Positions 9,900 through 20,744 of a DNA stretch of 64,000 bases are shown here, piece by piece. Both the position numbers and the translations under genes were made by a program. Under the pieces are notes generated by a model that was not told where the DNA came from, did not search any database, and was given only the letters and a program-made list of their open reading frames with translations. This DNA comes from Wurfbainia villosa (taxonomy: Eukaryota > Streptophyta > Magnoliopsida > Zingiberales > Zingiberaceae). Position 1 is the first letter of the stretch; every line of letters begins with the position of its first letter. Where the stretch lies: positions 15,361,153 through 15,425,152 of the forward strand of contig CM045998.1 of assembly GCA_025175895.1 (NCBI GenBank). The letters are read 5' to 3'.

Positions 9900-11728
9900 A
9901 GGTAGTTAACCTAATAATAGCAAAGTTGACACATTAGGTCATTTTTAAGGTTATGTGATACTCTATAAATGAGATTGATATTTTAATTCTAAAGGAATTT
10001 GGGATGCGCCATTAGAAATTTAAGAAGTTTGAAAAATCAATCAAAGTTGGCACAATTAGGTTGAGGGGTCATGGTGTGCCATTTTAGATTTTTGGCACAC
10101 TTGGGAGTTTGAGTTACTATGGAAAAAATGGCTCTAATGTTAACAAATGGAAATTAATATTAAAATTTAGGTATTCTTATACCTTTACATTTTGTTTGTC
10201 ATACTTTGTTTGTCTTGTCATATCATGACATCATACTTCATATTAATCATTTAAAATGTCATGATAATACTTAGGTTAATATGTCATGTGTGTATTTAGG
10301 TTTATGTTTATGTCATGACATCATTATTATTGACACATTTTTTATTTATGCTATCATTTATGTCATGATCATATTTCATGTATTAAGATTAATAAAATTG
10401 AATTAAGGACAATGACATAATTTGAAGTCCCATGCTAGGAAAATATGCATAAGACCTTAGACTAGAAAATAACTAAAATCCACATCTCACATTAAATTGA
10501 CATGTGTGTATTGATACACCTTAGACACATGTGAGATGTTAGGAAAATGAGTCAAGTTCAAGGTGCATAGATGTTGCATCTAGATGGACTCAAACTCATA
10601 ATATACCATGGAGGAATCATAAGGAAAGCTAATGTACACGTCATGTACATCTAGCCCATAGACCATGGTTCAAAAAATGTTTTTAAAAATATTTTAAAAT
10701 CATTTTAAAAAATCTTGGTGAAGTATATCTTTTGATAGCAATCACCATGGAAGAAGTTAATACAAAGTTAGGCAAAATATTGAAGGTTTCAATGCTTTTG
10801 AACTTTATACCAATCTCTTAATTTAATGGGTATTTTAATTTAAATTATTTTTCACCCATGGTATTTCATGTAAGTAATATACATATGAATTTTTAACTTA
10901 TCAATTTTCAAAATTCGACTGAAAACTCTAATTTCTGAAAAATCAGAGTCCAATCGACTGTTATCAAAGAGAAGTCGACTGGGGGTGTTTTTAGTCGATT
11001 GATTGCTGAAATTAGTTGATTGATGTGTATGATATTGCCTGAACAAGATTTGTTTGGCCATGTATCAGCTATTTATGTTACCCTAATGTCTCCTAATCCT
11101 AGGATATACTTTGGAAAGCATTAGAAGAATGAAATATCATTGAAAATGATTAGGAGAGCTTTTCATGGTGGAGTATCAAATTTTAAGGGTTGTGAAAGTT
11201 CAATGTTGAACTTTTGTCCTTATTCTCGATGGTTTAAGTTTCCTATAGGCTTAGGAACTCTCCAAGAACATTATTGGTGTAATGATCAAGGGGGAGTAAG
11301 CCTTTAGGGGGAGGTTATCCGTCAAGGGATGATGGATGATTTTTCCTCAAAGGGGGAGAAACAAAGAGTTTGTGTTAGGAAACCCTTATTGTGCTCACTG
11401 AAGGGAGAGAAGTGAAGGTTAGGTAAACCTTCATTATGGGTTACCTCTCATTTACTGATATAGAATTTATCACTATGAAGAGTGAAGACATCCTAGGTGA
11501 TTTTGAATCAATGGGTAGAATGTAGGATCTCATTGAGAGATGTAACATTGAAAACCTTAGTTGTTTTTTTTATATATGCCAAAGGGGGGAGAAATGAATG
11601 GTTTAAGTTAGATAAACCTTCATTATACTTTAGCATAAGAAGTCCAAGTATGTATACTTGGCACAGGGAGTTGGGTTTATGGGGTAACCTAACTTAAACG
11701 TATTGTCAAACATAAAAAATGGAGAGAT
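9900..11728 (+). other. Conserved noncoding internal region of C
   Basis: No coding potential. It is collinear with 20785-22576 in E and, in reverse complement, with F and K. Landmarks: 'ggtagttaacctaa', 'tttggcacacttggga', repeated 'tcatgacatcat' words (10210-10380), a TCGACTG cluster (10950-11010), several GGGGGAG tracts (11288-11360) and a purine run next to the 3' LTR. Confidence 0.8.
11714..11728 (+). promoter_or_regulatory. Polypurine tract of C
   Basis: AAAAAATGGAGAGAT immediately before the LTR start, which reads TATTGGTGC instead of TGTTGGTGC (G to A in the terminal dinucleotide). Confidence 0.75.
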
Positions 11729-13368
11729 TATTGGTGCAATTGATCCAGGTCACAATTGCCCGGACTTGAGTGAGACTCAAGTATTGTTTTGATGTTTTAT
11801 AAATGGATTGACAATGTGATTGTCATGGGAAAGTCCAAGTCATGGGTACTTGGCAATGAAAGTCCAAGCATAGGTCTTGGCAATTGGAAAGCCCAAGTCA
11901 TGGGTACTTGGCATGGAAAGTCCAAGCATGAGTCTTGGCAATTGGAAAGCCCAAGTCATGGGTACTTGACATGAAAAGTCCAAGCATGGGTCTTGGCATG
12001 AAAGTCCAACATTGAGTTGGAAAGGAAAGTCCAAATATAAATACTTGGCAAGGAAAAAGTCCAAAGGTGAAGTCTTGGCAACGTAAGTTCAAGTGTGTAG
12101 TCTTGGTGGCGTAAAGTTCAAGTAAAGTTTGACAAAGGTAGACCCGGTTAGCATGACTAGGCTAACGGAAGCACTTGAAGGCTAGCATGAGGATGAAGAG
12201 TCGTGGAATTGAGGGATCCAAAAGGCGTGAGGCTAATAGAAGTGGCTAAAAGGTTGAGGTCTAGGCTAAGGGTACCCGATTAGCATGACATAGCCGACGA
12301 AAGTACTTGAAGGCTAGCACGATGGATGAACGAGTCATGGAGTACTTGGAGGGATCCGATAGGCATGAGACTGATGGAGATGGATAGAAGGCTTAGGTCT
12401 AGGCTATCGGTGGTTATCAAGTATGAGAGGATCATATTTGGGTTAAACCTCATTGTTGAGGTTTACCAGTCGACTGATGGCTTTGGCCAGTCGATTGGTC
12501 GAGTGTTTAGCACTCGAGAGGCCAAGTTGACTTGGGTAGTTTGGGGTTATGACCCAGTCGACTGGTCATGTAGTTGACTTAGGCTATATTGCTCGAGTTG
12601 TACTCTGGCAGTTGACTGCGAGTTGTGAACAGTCGACTACCGTAATGGGCAGTCGACTGGTGTTTACGGACACGAGCACAAAACACTCGGTAATCAACTG
12701 GGCAGTTGACTATTAGCTTGGCAGTCGATTGGGGGTTGATGGTAATCGACAAGTCAAGTGTTCATTGAGTTGAATCCCACGTGGATTAGCCCATTGTGAG
12801 ACAACGGATATGTAGGCAGTCGACTGGTGGGTAAGACTAGTCGACTGCCATGTGGAAATCAACTCGACACATTGACTTAAAAGGAGCTCGATGGGGAGGT
12901 TTTCCATAGCATTTTTTGGTTGATTTTAAGGCAAAGTGTTGCTGTATTTTAGGTCTTCAAAGTCATCCAAAGCAACCAAGAAGTAAGCAAGTAACATCGT
13001 AATCTTGTAAAAGTGTTTTCACTTCCTTCTTTCATTTTCTTTGTATACTTGTATTTTGATTGTATTTATTGTAAGATTTGTGTTGTAAAACTATTGTACG
13101 AGGTTTCTCCACCTCCGGTGTTATACCGAGAAGGAGAGAGTTCATAGTGAGGGTAGATCACTAGAACGTCGCCATGGAGTAGGAACCCTAATTCTGAACC
13201 ACGTAAAATATTGTATTGTGCATGTGTTTTTATCTTTATTTTTATTTGTATTGTATTCCGCTATGTATAACATTTTTGTAGACAAGCACGACATGATTCA
13301 AGCACAAAATTGAAAAATCGCTATTCACCCCCCCCCCCCCCTCTAGCGTGGACAAATCGATTCCTAAA
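11729..13368 (+). repeat. 3' LTR of C
   Basis: Family LTR with a mutated start (TA for TG) and mutated end (CCTAAA for CCTACA; the duplicate copy at 14533 keeps CCTACA). From left to right it has the iteron array (11828-12120), the conserved block 'gtagacccggttagcatgac', the palindrome array (12460-12850) and U5 with a 14-base C run at 13328-13341 in the 'attcacccccctctag' motif. Confidence 0.88.
11828..12120 (+). repeat. CCAAG/CTTGG iteron array in the 3' LTR of C
   Basis: About ten units of roughly 25-30 bp built on 'aaagtccaagcatgggtcttggca'. Each unit holds CCAAG and a nearby CTTGG, so each can fold into a short hairpin. The apparent minus-strand ORFs here are produced by the repeat and are not genes. 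Confidence 0.85.
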
Positions 13369-14988
13369 TTTTATAGTTGATGAATCCTTTCATCTGCTTG
13401 TCAATTTGAATAATTTTTGAGTCAAATCAAGCTGACTTGATCAGAAAGAATTTGGGTACGACTCAGATGAGTCTTGAATTGACCGAGACTCATTTTGATC
13501 AGATCTTCCAGCACAGCTTGACCATTGACTTAATGTTGCCATGTGGTTTTATTTACTTCCACCATATCACAGGCATCCCTCGTTAGTTTACTCAAAGGAG
13601 GTGTAAATCCGATCGATTGGACTTGTGTTGAATTATGATATTAAAAATTGGAGAAAATGAGCAGTGATGACAACTATATTCAATCGATGAACCATCTCTT
13701 CGGTTGTCATGATGTCATTAGATCTGTATCAAATAATGCACATTGAGTTATAAATGTTGGTGTGACCTTGCAGTTATAACCACCGAAGTAATCATGGAAA
13801 TCGTGGGCGATCAAATGTTATGTGACTGGTGTTTACGGACAAGAGCATAAAACACTCGATAATCGACTAGGCAATTGACTATTGGCTTGGCAGTCGATTG
13901 GGGGTTGATGGCAATCGACTAGTCAAGTGTCCATTGAGTCGAATCCCACGTAGATTAGTCCGTTGTGAGACAACGGATATGTAGGCAGTCGACTGGTGGG
14001 TAAGACCAGTCGACTGCCATGCGAAAATCAGCTCGACGCATGGACTTAAAAGGAGCTCGATGGGGAGGTTTTCCATAGCATTTTTTGGGTGATTTTGAGG
14101 CAAAGTGTTGCTATATTTTAGGTCTTCAAAAGCCATCCAAAGCAACCAAGAAGTAAGCAAGTAACATCGTAATCTTGTAAAAGTGTTTTCACTTCCTTCT
14201 TTCATTTTCTTTGTATACTTGTATTTTGATTGTATTTATTGTAAGATTTATGTTGTAAAACTATTGTACGAAGTTTCTCCACCTTCGATGTTATACCGAG
14301 AAGGAGAGAGTTTATAGTCAGGGTAGATCACTAGAACGTCGCCGTGGAGTAGGAACCCTAATTCTGAACCACGTAAAATATTGTATTGTGCATGTGTTTT
14401 TGTCTTTATTTTTATTTGTATTGTATTCCAATGTGTATAATATTTTTGTAGACAAGCACGACACGATTCAAGCACGAAATTGAAAAATCGCTATTCACCC
14501 CCCTCCTCTAGCGCGGATAAATCGATCCCTACATTTTATAGTTGCTGAATCCTTTCATCTGCTTGTCAATTTGAATAATTATTGAGTCAAATCAAGCTGA
14601 CTTGATCAAAAAAAATTTGGGTACGATTCAGATGAGTCTTGAATTGACCGAGACTCATTTTGATCAGATCTTCCAGCACAGCTTGACTATTGACTTAATG
14701 TTGCCATGTGGTTCTATTTACTTCCACCATATCACAGGCATCCCTCGTTAGTTTACCCAAAGGAGGTGTAAATCCGACTGATTGGATTTGTGTTAAATTA
14801 TGATATTAAAAATTGGAGAAAACGAGCAGTGATGACAACTGTATTCAACCAATGAACCATCTCTTCGGTTGTCATGATGTCATTAGACCTGTATCAAATA
14901 ATGCACATTGAGTTATAAATGTTGGTGTGACCTTGCAGTTATAACCACCATGGTAATCATGGAAATCGTGGGCGATCAAATGTTATGT
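12655..14988 (+). repeat. Tandem duplication of about 1.17 kb covering the LTR end and flank
   Basis: Unit 1 (12655-13823) and unit 2 (13824-14988) are collinear. Both start in the palindrome array of the C LTR at 'gactggtgtttacggac', run through U5 and the LTR terminus, and end 455 bp into flanking DNA at 'caaatgttatgt'. The word gact lies at the start (12655), at the junction (13824) and after unit 2 (14989), so the breakpoint has 4-bp microhomology. The copies differ by scattered substitutions and small indels. Confidence 0.92.
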
Positions 14989-15249
14989 GACTATAGAGAC
15001 TTTGAAGATCACTATTTTTTATTCAATGGTGATCTGAGACATCCCACCTTTTTAATAGGATGACTAAAGATAAATACACAAATCTTTATTAGGGTAAGTG
15101 AAGATTAAATGGTGGTTCATTCAACATTGTTGTCTTCGCTTGTCCTCTTTTCACCGCTCTGAGATCTTAGCCATCTCCTCCAACCTACAAGTCTTCCTCC
15201 CTAGTCAGCTTCTCTTTTCAGTCATTAGTGAGGGTAGTTTTTCATTCTA
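13369..15249. other. Flanking DNA of C, probably 3' end or LTR of element L
   Basis: Outside the duplicated LTR parts, this is unique-looking DNA (13369-13823, repeated at 14534-14988, then 14989-15249). No ORF or domain is recognised. By position it lies beyond the 3' region of L and may be part of its LTR, but no TG/CA boundary could be fixed. The U5 portion at 13824-14533 belongs to the duplicated C LTR. Confidence 0.45.
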
Positions 15250-17009
15250 GTTTGCAACTGCTCCCATGGGTTACAATAGGGATGGCAAACCAGCCATTAT
15301 AATGTCCTTCGAAATTCCTTCCCACCATCGAGTATAAATCCCAAAGCTAGACCAACGTCCACACCTTCTTCCAAAGGGTGGTTTCACGACCTTCTTTCAT
15401 GGGCAATTAGAAGATGGTTTGTGATTCCCTATTCCATCTTGTTTCAATGAGATTTTTCAATACTTTTGAATCCCTCTACAACAACTAACTCTAGCTCTTC
15501 TCAACTTATGTGTGGAACTGCCATAATCTTCCAATTTTACCACATTAATTTGAGTCCTATGACCTTACATTATTTCTTTGCTCCAATGAAGGAAGAAGTT
15601 AGACCCTTTTACTTTATTGTGAGACCCTCAACTCAATTATTAGGAAAAATACCTGACCTCTCATAAGTTCTAGAAAACTTACTACTTTTATGTTTGACCA
15701 GTTCCTAACTTTGAGTGGCCAACTGAATGACAAATGGACCTGCCATCCCCGCCCAAACTGGGTAAATATAAAGAATTTGTTTCATATTAAGAGGTATCAG
15801 ATATATTAGCCGACTTCCATTTTGACATCAACCTTCTACTTGAGGAAGAACTTCTCTACCACTTCGGACTGAGTTTAATAGAAATTAAGCTCAATGGTCT
15901 TCTTAGTAAGGGAAACTTCAACTCACTCCGTTTGAAAATATAAACTGACTATTTTTGTGTTTTCATTTGAAGTCATATTTAGAGATTCCTGTAATAAACA
16001 CGTGAAGTGGACTCAGGCTCGAGTCACACCTCCATCGGATGCTCCTAAAGACGTCCCTACAGTTGAAGCAACTTAGTCAACCGAACTGCCTCCTCCTCGG
16101 CTTTCTATGGTGCTTGAGATTGTGACTTCAGATGATTCAGGAAAATAACTTCGACCCCGCATGCGAGATCAATCACAAAAACAACCTACAAAGTTGAGCT
16201 CTTTGTGTTGCTCTCCAAATCCTAGCTCAACAATACCTCTTGCAAGTGTAGAACCTTCACCAATTCAAGCCGAAGGCCCTTCTTAAGAACCATCCTCTGC
16301 CAGAGAGCCCAATACTAGCTCATCTTCTATTCCAAGGATTACTATTGACCATCATCTACTGTGCCAATAGTGATCACCTCGTCCAACTAGTATTTTGGGG
16401 AGGGTCATGGAAATTGAGGAGGCATAGTTGAAAAATAAGTCATTAGTAGACATATGACTTGATGAATACAACTACAATAAAGGTAACTACAATAATTTTT
16501 CTTCAAGTATTTGGAAATACTGACTTCCTACTATGTTTCAGCTCCTTGCTCAACAAAGAGAAATAATAGCTCATCTTCCCCATCTAGTCGGCACATACCA
16601 AACTATGTGTACTCAAGCCCTTGAGTGCTCAGTGCAACTTCAAAATAAGGAGAAAGAGCTAGAGATATCTCAAGAAGAATCAATTGTCCATCAAGCCCGA
16701 CAACATCAATAAATCTTGGAGACTCAAGAGGTGGAGGAGATAAAGCACCGGGAGCTCCTAGCGGCCGAAGTAGAGACTTTGAAAGAGGAGTTAGCCAATT
16801 ATAAAGCTAGCGAAGAAGGTCGATGGGCCAATAAGAAAAAGTCTTTTCTTTCCTCTCTCAAGTTCTATGATATACTCGGGGAACGCACAATGAAGATGCT
16901 CGAGATTGGCTTTAAGAGAGCTATACACCAATTACAAGAAGATAGGTATCCTCCAGAGAGGAGATCCTTAAGCTTTCTATATCTGCAAAAAGCTCTTGAC
17001 AAGGACTAG
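15250..17009 (+). pseudogene. Antisense ORF remnant in the 3' region of L
   Basis: Plus-strand coding remnants, opposite to the L polyprotein. Readable pieces are LHYFFAPMKEEVRPFYFIVRP (about 15568-15630), FDQFLTLSGQLNDKWTCHP (about 15695-15750), a Pro/Ser-rich stretch around 16030-16330, and a C-terminal Glu/Lys-rich coiled coil. The last part is open from 16716 to 17009 (97 codons, EVEEIKHRELLAAEVETLKE then GERTMKMLEIGFKRAIHQL, ending TAG). Tat-lineage elements such as Grande carry an extra ORF in this place and orientation; its function is not established. Several stops and shifts mean no intact protein. Assignment to this ORF type is inference from position plus the coiled-coil end. Confidence 0.5.
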
Positions 17010-17159
17010 CTTTTGTATGTTGCTTTATTTTGGACTTCATGTAATGACAATATTTTGGAAAATGAATGCCATATAATGCCTTTTTGAGATGAAGTAAATA
17101 ATATCTTCTATTAGAAGCACTTAATAATGAACCCAATTTAGAATAAAAAATATACCTTA
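17010..17159. other. Short spacer after the antisense ORF
   Basis: AT-rich sequence between the antisense ORF stop and the hairpin array. Nothing recognisable. Confidence 0.5.
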
Positions 17160-17529
17160 ATCGAATACCAAAAAGGTATTTCCAAAGGACACCTTAGTCA
17201 AAGACTAAGAGAATTAATGTTGAAGGACGTCTTGGTCCGAGACTAAGAAAAAGTTTTACCGAGGATGTCTTAGTTTGAGACTAAGGGAATTAATGCTAAA
17301 GGATACTTCAGTCTGAGTTATTGGGAAAATTTTATCGAGGATGTCTTAGTTTGGGACTAAGGGAACTAATGTTGAAGGACTCCTTGGTACGAGACCAAGA
17401 AAAATTTTGTTGAGGACACTTTAGTCCGAGGCTAAAGGAATTAATGATGAAGGATGGCTTGTCCCAAGACCAAGGAAAATTTTTACCGAGGACGTCTTAG
17501 TTTGAGACTAAGAGAATTAATGTTGAAGT
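17160..17529. repeat. Hairpin array of L, left part
   Basis: Tandem units of about 38 bp, pairing into dimers of about 76 bp (gaggatgtcttagtttg recurs at about 17262 and 17337). Each unit centres on an inverted repeat such as CTTAGTTTGAGACTAAG or CCTTGGTACGAGACCAAG, followed by an A/T-rich spacer ('gaaaatttt' or 'gaattaatg'). The array is cut by E at 17529 within 'aatgttgaag' and resumes at 48003. Confidence 0.88.
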
Positions 17530-17666
17530 TGTTGGCGTAATCGACCCAGGTCACGATTGACTGGATTCAAGTTTGACTCGAGTAGTATTTTGATGTTTGA
17601 AAAAGGAGTGATCATTGTTTGACAATAGTTTGGGGAGATGGTTGACAAGAGATTAACCATATGACG

Positions 17667-18010
17667 GAGAAGTCCAAGTGGGACACTTGGCGTGGGAAAG
17701 TCCAAGTCTTGGGTACTTGGCAATGGAAAGTCCAAGCATGAGTCTTGGCAATGGTAAAGTCCAAGTCTTGGGTACTTGGCATTTGAAAAGTCCAACATGG
17801 AGTTGGCATGAAAAGTCCAAGGGTGTAGTCTTAGCCATGTAAATCCAAGTGTATAGTCTTGGCGGTGAAAGTCCAAGTAATGTGTACTTGGCAATTGGGA
17901 AGTCCAAGGGTATGATATTGGTGGCGTAAAGTCCAAGCTGTAGTCTTGGCAGTATAAGTCTAATGGTCGATGGCGTAAAGTCCAAGCGTGTGTCTTGGCA
18001 GCGTAAGCCC
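17667..18010 (+). repeat. Iteron array in the 5' LTR of E
   Basis: About twelve units on the theme 'gaaagtccaagtcttgggtacttggcaatg', each with a CCAAG...CTTGG dyad, drifting to 'gcgtaaagtccaag' units on the right. Apparent minus-strand ORFs come from the repeat. Confidence 0.85.
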
Positions 18011-18219
18011 AAGTGTACCTTGCCGATGTAGACCCGGTTAGCATGACAATAGCCGATGGAAGCCCTTGAAGGCTAGCGTATGGATGAATAAGTCATGGAT
18101 GACTTGGAGGGATTCAATAGGCGTGAGATTGATGGAGGTAACTAGAAGACTTAGGTCTAGGCTAAGGGTGGACGAGCAAGTATGAGGGCATCATACTTGG
18201 GATAAAATCTCATGGTTGA

Positions 18220-18570
18220 GGTGTATCAGTCAACTGGGGTTATGGACCAGTCGATTGGTCAAGTATTTTAACACTTGGCAATCAAGTCGACACTGAGCAT
18301 GCAGTTGACTGTCATGAGTCGACTAGCATTCGATCGGCAAGAAGTGGCCTTGGCGATCGCCAAGATAGACGATCGCCATGAAGGATACCAATCGCTAGGT
18401 TTGGTCGTAAGGATAGAAAGCTCGACATCCGACTGAGCAGTAGATTACGTGCTTTGGCAGTCGAATGCTAATAATGGCAGTCGACTGCTAGTGTATCTGT
18501 TGACTTGAATGTCAATATGGATTAAACCCGTTGTGAGACAACGACACTGTAGGCGGTCGATTGGGACCTT
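18220..18570 (+). repeat. Palindrome array in the 5' LTR of E, mixed TCGA and GATC cores
   Basis: Includes CAGTCGACTG-type words (for example at 18479) and, in the middle (18330-18390), GATC-core palindromes such as GGCGATCGCC in equivalent contexts. Both types are followed by 'cc' or 'ccatgaa'. Confidence 0.8.
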
Positions 18571-19098
18571 ATGGTAGTAAACTGTTAAGCGCGAAATCAA
18601 CCCGATGTAGAGATAAAAGGAGCAACTCGTGGAGGATTTCGACCATGGTTCTTTGAGAGGTTGTGGAGGCGATTTGAAGGCGAAGTACAGGCGCATTTTA
18701 GGGTCCTTCAAGCTCATTCAAGCAACCAACAAGTAAAGCATTTAAAGCCCTAATTTGTAAAGTGATCTTTACATTTGAGTTGTATTTCTTTGTATTTACT
18801 TGTATATCTCTTGTATTACTTTTATAATCTATTGTAAGAGGTTTTCTCCACCTCCGGAGTGTTTTCCGAGAAGGAGAGGTTGATTAGTTGTGTTTGAGCT
18901 CAACCCATGGAGTAGGAACCCTAAGGTTTCGAACCACGTTATATCTTGTGCCTATTGTTGTGATTGGGAGTGTTTGTCGTGTTTTATTATTGTTATTATT
19001 ATTTCCACTGCATTAACAAGTATTGTAGAAACAAACACGAATGAATCCCATCATCGATGTTATTCACCCCCCTCTAGTGACGTATGATCTCCTACAAG

Positions 19099-19110
19099 TA
19101 GTATCGGAGC
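19099..19110 (+). promoter_or_regulatory. Primer binding site of E
   Basis: TAGTATCGGAGC, two mismatches to TGGTATCAGAGC (complement of the initiator tRNA-Met 3' end), two bases after the LTR end. Confidence 0.88.
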
Positions 19111-19162
19111 AAGGCTACTCTTCAAGGTTTAACAACTAAGGGAGCATGCTAGAGGAAAGAAA

Positions 19163-20744
19163 ATGATGGTTGAAGAAAGATTGAGCGATGACATCAATGT
19201 GTCGCCACCATATGAACTCTATGGAGCCAAGGATTTTGAGCTATGGACAGTAAGAATGAAATATTTTCTTATGTGTGATTACGATAATTAGATAAGTGTG
19301 ATGGTAGGGCTCGACGCTCCAAAGGACGAAGAAGGGAAAATACTCAAGAAGAAGAAGTGGAGCAAAGAACAACTATGATACTTCAACATAAACAATAAGG
19401 TAATGGGTATATTACTTAGTGCAATTCCTAATGATGTATTGTGTAGATTAGGAGATTGTAATGATGCTAAGGAGATATGGAGCAAACTAGCTAAGCTCCA
19501 TGAAGAACCCTCAATGGCTCAAGAAATAGAGGAGCCCAAGGAACAAGACCCATTATCGACTCAATTGGATAAGGAGATCGAAGAAGAAAGCTCATCCTCA
19601 CAAGAAAGTGAGGATTCGGAAGTTGAGAATGAGTCATCATCCGAATCGATAGAAGAGGTGGAAGAATTGGAGGAAGCTTTCACCTCTAGGATTGAGGAAG
19701 ATGATATTAGATCACCGGAGCCGGAGCAAAATCAAGAAGTAGCTTCAATCTCAGGGAGAGATGAAGAACCAATTCCAGTCACCATCAACCTAGGTAACTC
19801 AAGCATTCCAATTAAAAATAAAAATTACATTGTATGCTTTGAGTGTAGGGAATCCGGACACTATAAGGGCAAGTGTCCAAAGCGAGTCAAGAAGACTCAA
19901 CCGACACCAAAAGTTTAAGAAAAGACCAATGAAGCCAGAGCCCCAATTAGGAAGAGCAAGGAGCACGTGGTGTGCTTTAAATGCAACCAAAAAGGGCATT
20001 ATAGGAGTTCATGCCCTAAGGGGAGGAAGAAAACCCAAGAAGGAGCATGCTAGAAGTAACGATAAGTATTTTTTTCTTAGGTGCTAAATATTGTAATTTT
20101 AAGGTTAAGGATAAATCTAGAAACAATAACCCTAGAACAATTCTACCTAAGGAAGCAATTAGGAAGGTAGAAGATCACTTAGGCATTAAAAAGGGTAGGC
20201 ATATGCCTAGGAAGAATCTTTCCCAAAGGGTTAATGAACAATTAAAATTGGGAAGATTAAAGTTAGAAAACCAAGTCTTGAGGTCAAGGCTTAAAAAATT
20301 AGAAAAGACACTAGGAAGATGCAAAGTCAAATTCAAGGGTCAAATGATAAAAAATTAGGGTCTAGAAGACAAGAACCATCTAGAAGCAAGAAAGTTTTGG
20401 GTCACAAACCTAAGCCCAAAGAGACCTACCATAGTGTTCCATTCGATTATGAAACCATTCATAGGTCTAGGAAAACCAAGGTTAATAGAAAAGTCATCCC
20501 TAAGATTAACCATGGTGTGTGTCTAGCAGCTAAGGTTTTAAGGAAATCTAGGGAAGTCACTAAGAAGGTTACAAGGAGAGTTACCTCTAGAGTTAACCTA
20601 GGTAAGACCCAAATGACTAAGGCTTCAAGGCCTAGAAAGGTCATTAGGAAGGTATGAAGGAAAGTCATCCCTAGTGAATACCTAATTAACCCAAGGAGAT
20701 CCAATAGGTATTGAGTTTCTAGGAGCGTGATTCCTTCACGCTAG
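19163..20744 (+). pseudogene. gag: Gag of E (TR-GAG type), decayed
   Basis: From ATG 19163 the frame reads MMVEERLSDDINVSPPYELY, with in-frame stops in the capsid part where relatives have sense codons (TAG after MCDYDN, TGA after SKEQL). The capsid part ends at EIWSKLAKLHEEP, then an acidic Glu/Ser linker. Two CCHC knuckles follow (CFECRESGHYKGKC and, after a TAA at 19916, CFKCNQKGHYRSSC). Compared with F and K, about 40 codons are missing around 20045. A coiled-coil segment (LKLENQVLRSRLKKLEKTL) and a basic repeat-rich tail follow, ending in TAG at 20742-20744. No protease or other pol domain comes after. It bound element RNA when intact. Confidence 0.85.

Larger units (their letters stand above)
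8982..13368 (+). mobile_element. Element C: gag-less derivative of the TR-GAG Sirevirus family
   Basis: It consists of a partial 5' LTR (8982-9899, cut by A on its left), 1.8 kb of internal noncoding DNA and a 3' LTR (11729-13368). Internal DNA aligns with the post-gag region of E, F and K. Primer site and gag are missing: the LTR end CCTACA is joined straight to 'aggtagttaacc', which in E lies about 40 bp after the gag stop. Its right part is tandemly duplicated together with flanking DNA (see 12655-14988), so a second LTR terminus appears at 14533. Confidence 0.85.
17530..19096 (+). repeat. 5' LTR of E (1567 bp)
   Basis: Starts TGTTGGCGTAATCG, ends CTCCTACA. It contains the iteron array (17667-18010), the block 'gtagacccggttagcatgac' (18027), the palindrome array (18220-18570), and U5 with 'tctccacctccggagtg' and 'attcacccccctctag'. 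The 2-base spacer AG and the primer site follow. Confidence 0.9.

Noticed and set aside
11828..12120. Regular short repeats resembling a CRISPR array
   Set aside because: Spacers are not unique, units drift and overlap, and the array recurs in every LTR of one retrotransposon family in a plant genome.
12713..14205. Similar minus-strand ORFs at 12713-12907 and 13879-14205 as a gene pair
   Set aside because: They are the two copies of the duplicated C LTR read backwards.
14534..15249. Promoter and leader of a host gene
   Set aside because: The CT-rich stretch at 15120-15210 looks leader-like, but no intact downstream ORF exists and the region adjoins the 3' end of L.
17517..18044. Overlapping open frames of 65-175 codons in LTRs (also 30264-30605, 42932-43373, 47515-48054)
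   Set aside because: They arise from the iteron repeat (recurring LGLS, WTF and CQD patterns in all frames) and have no start context or domain.
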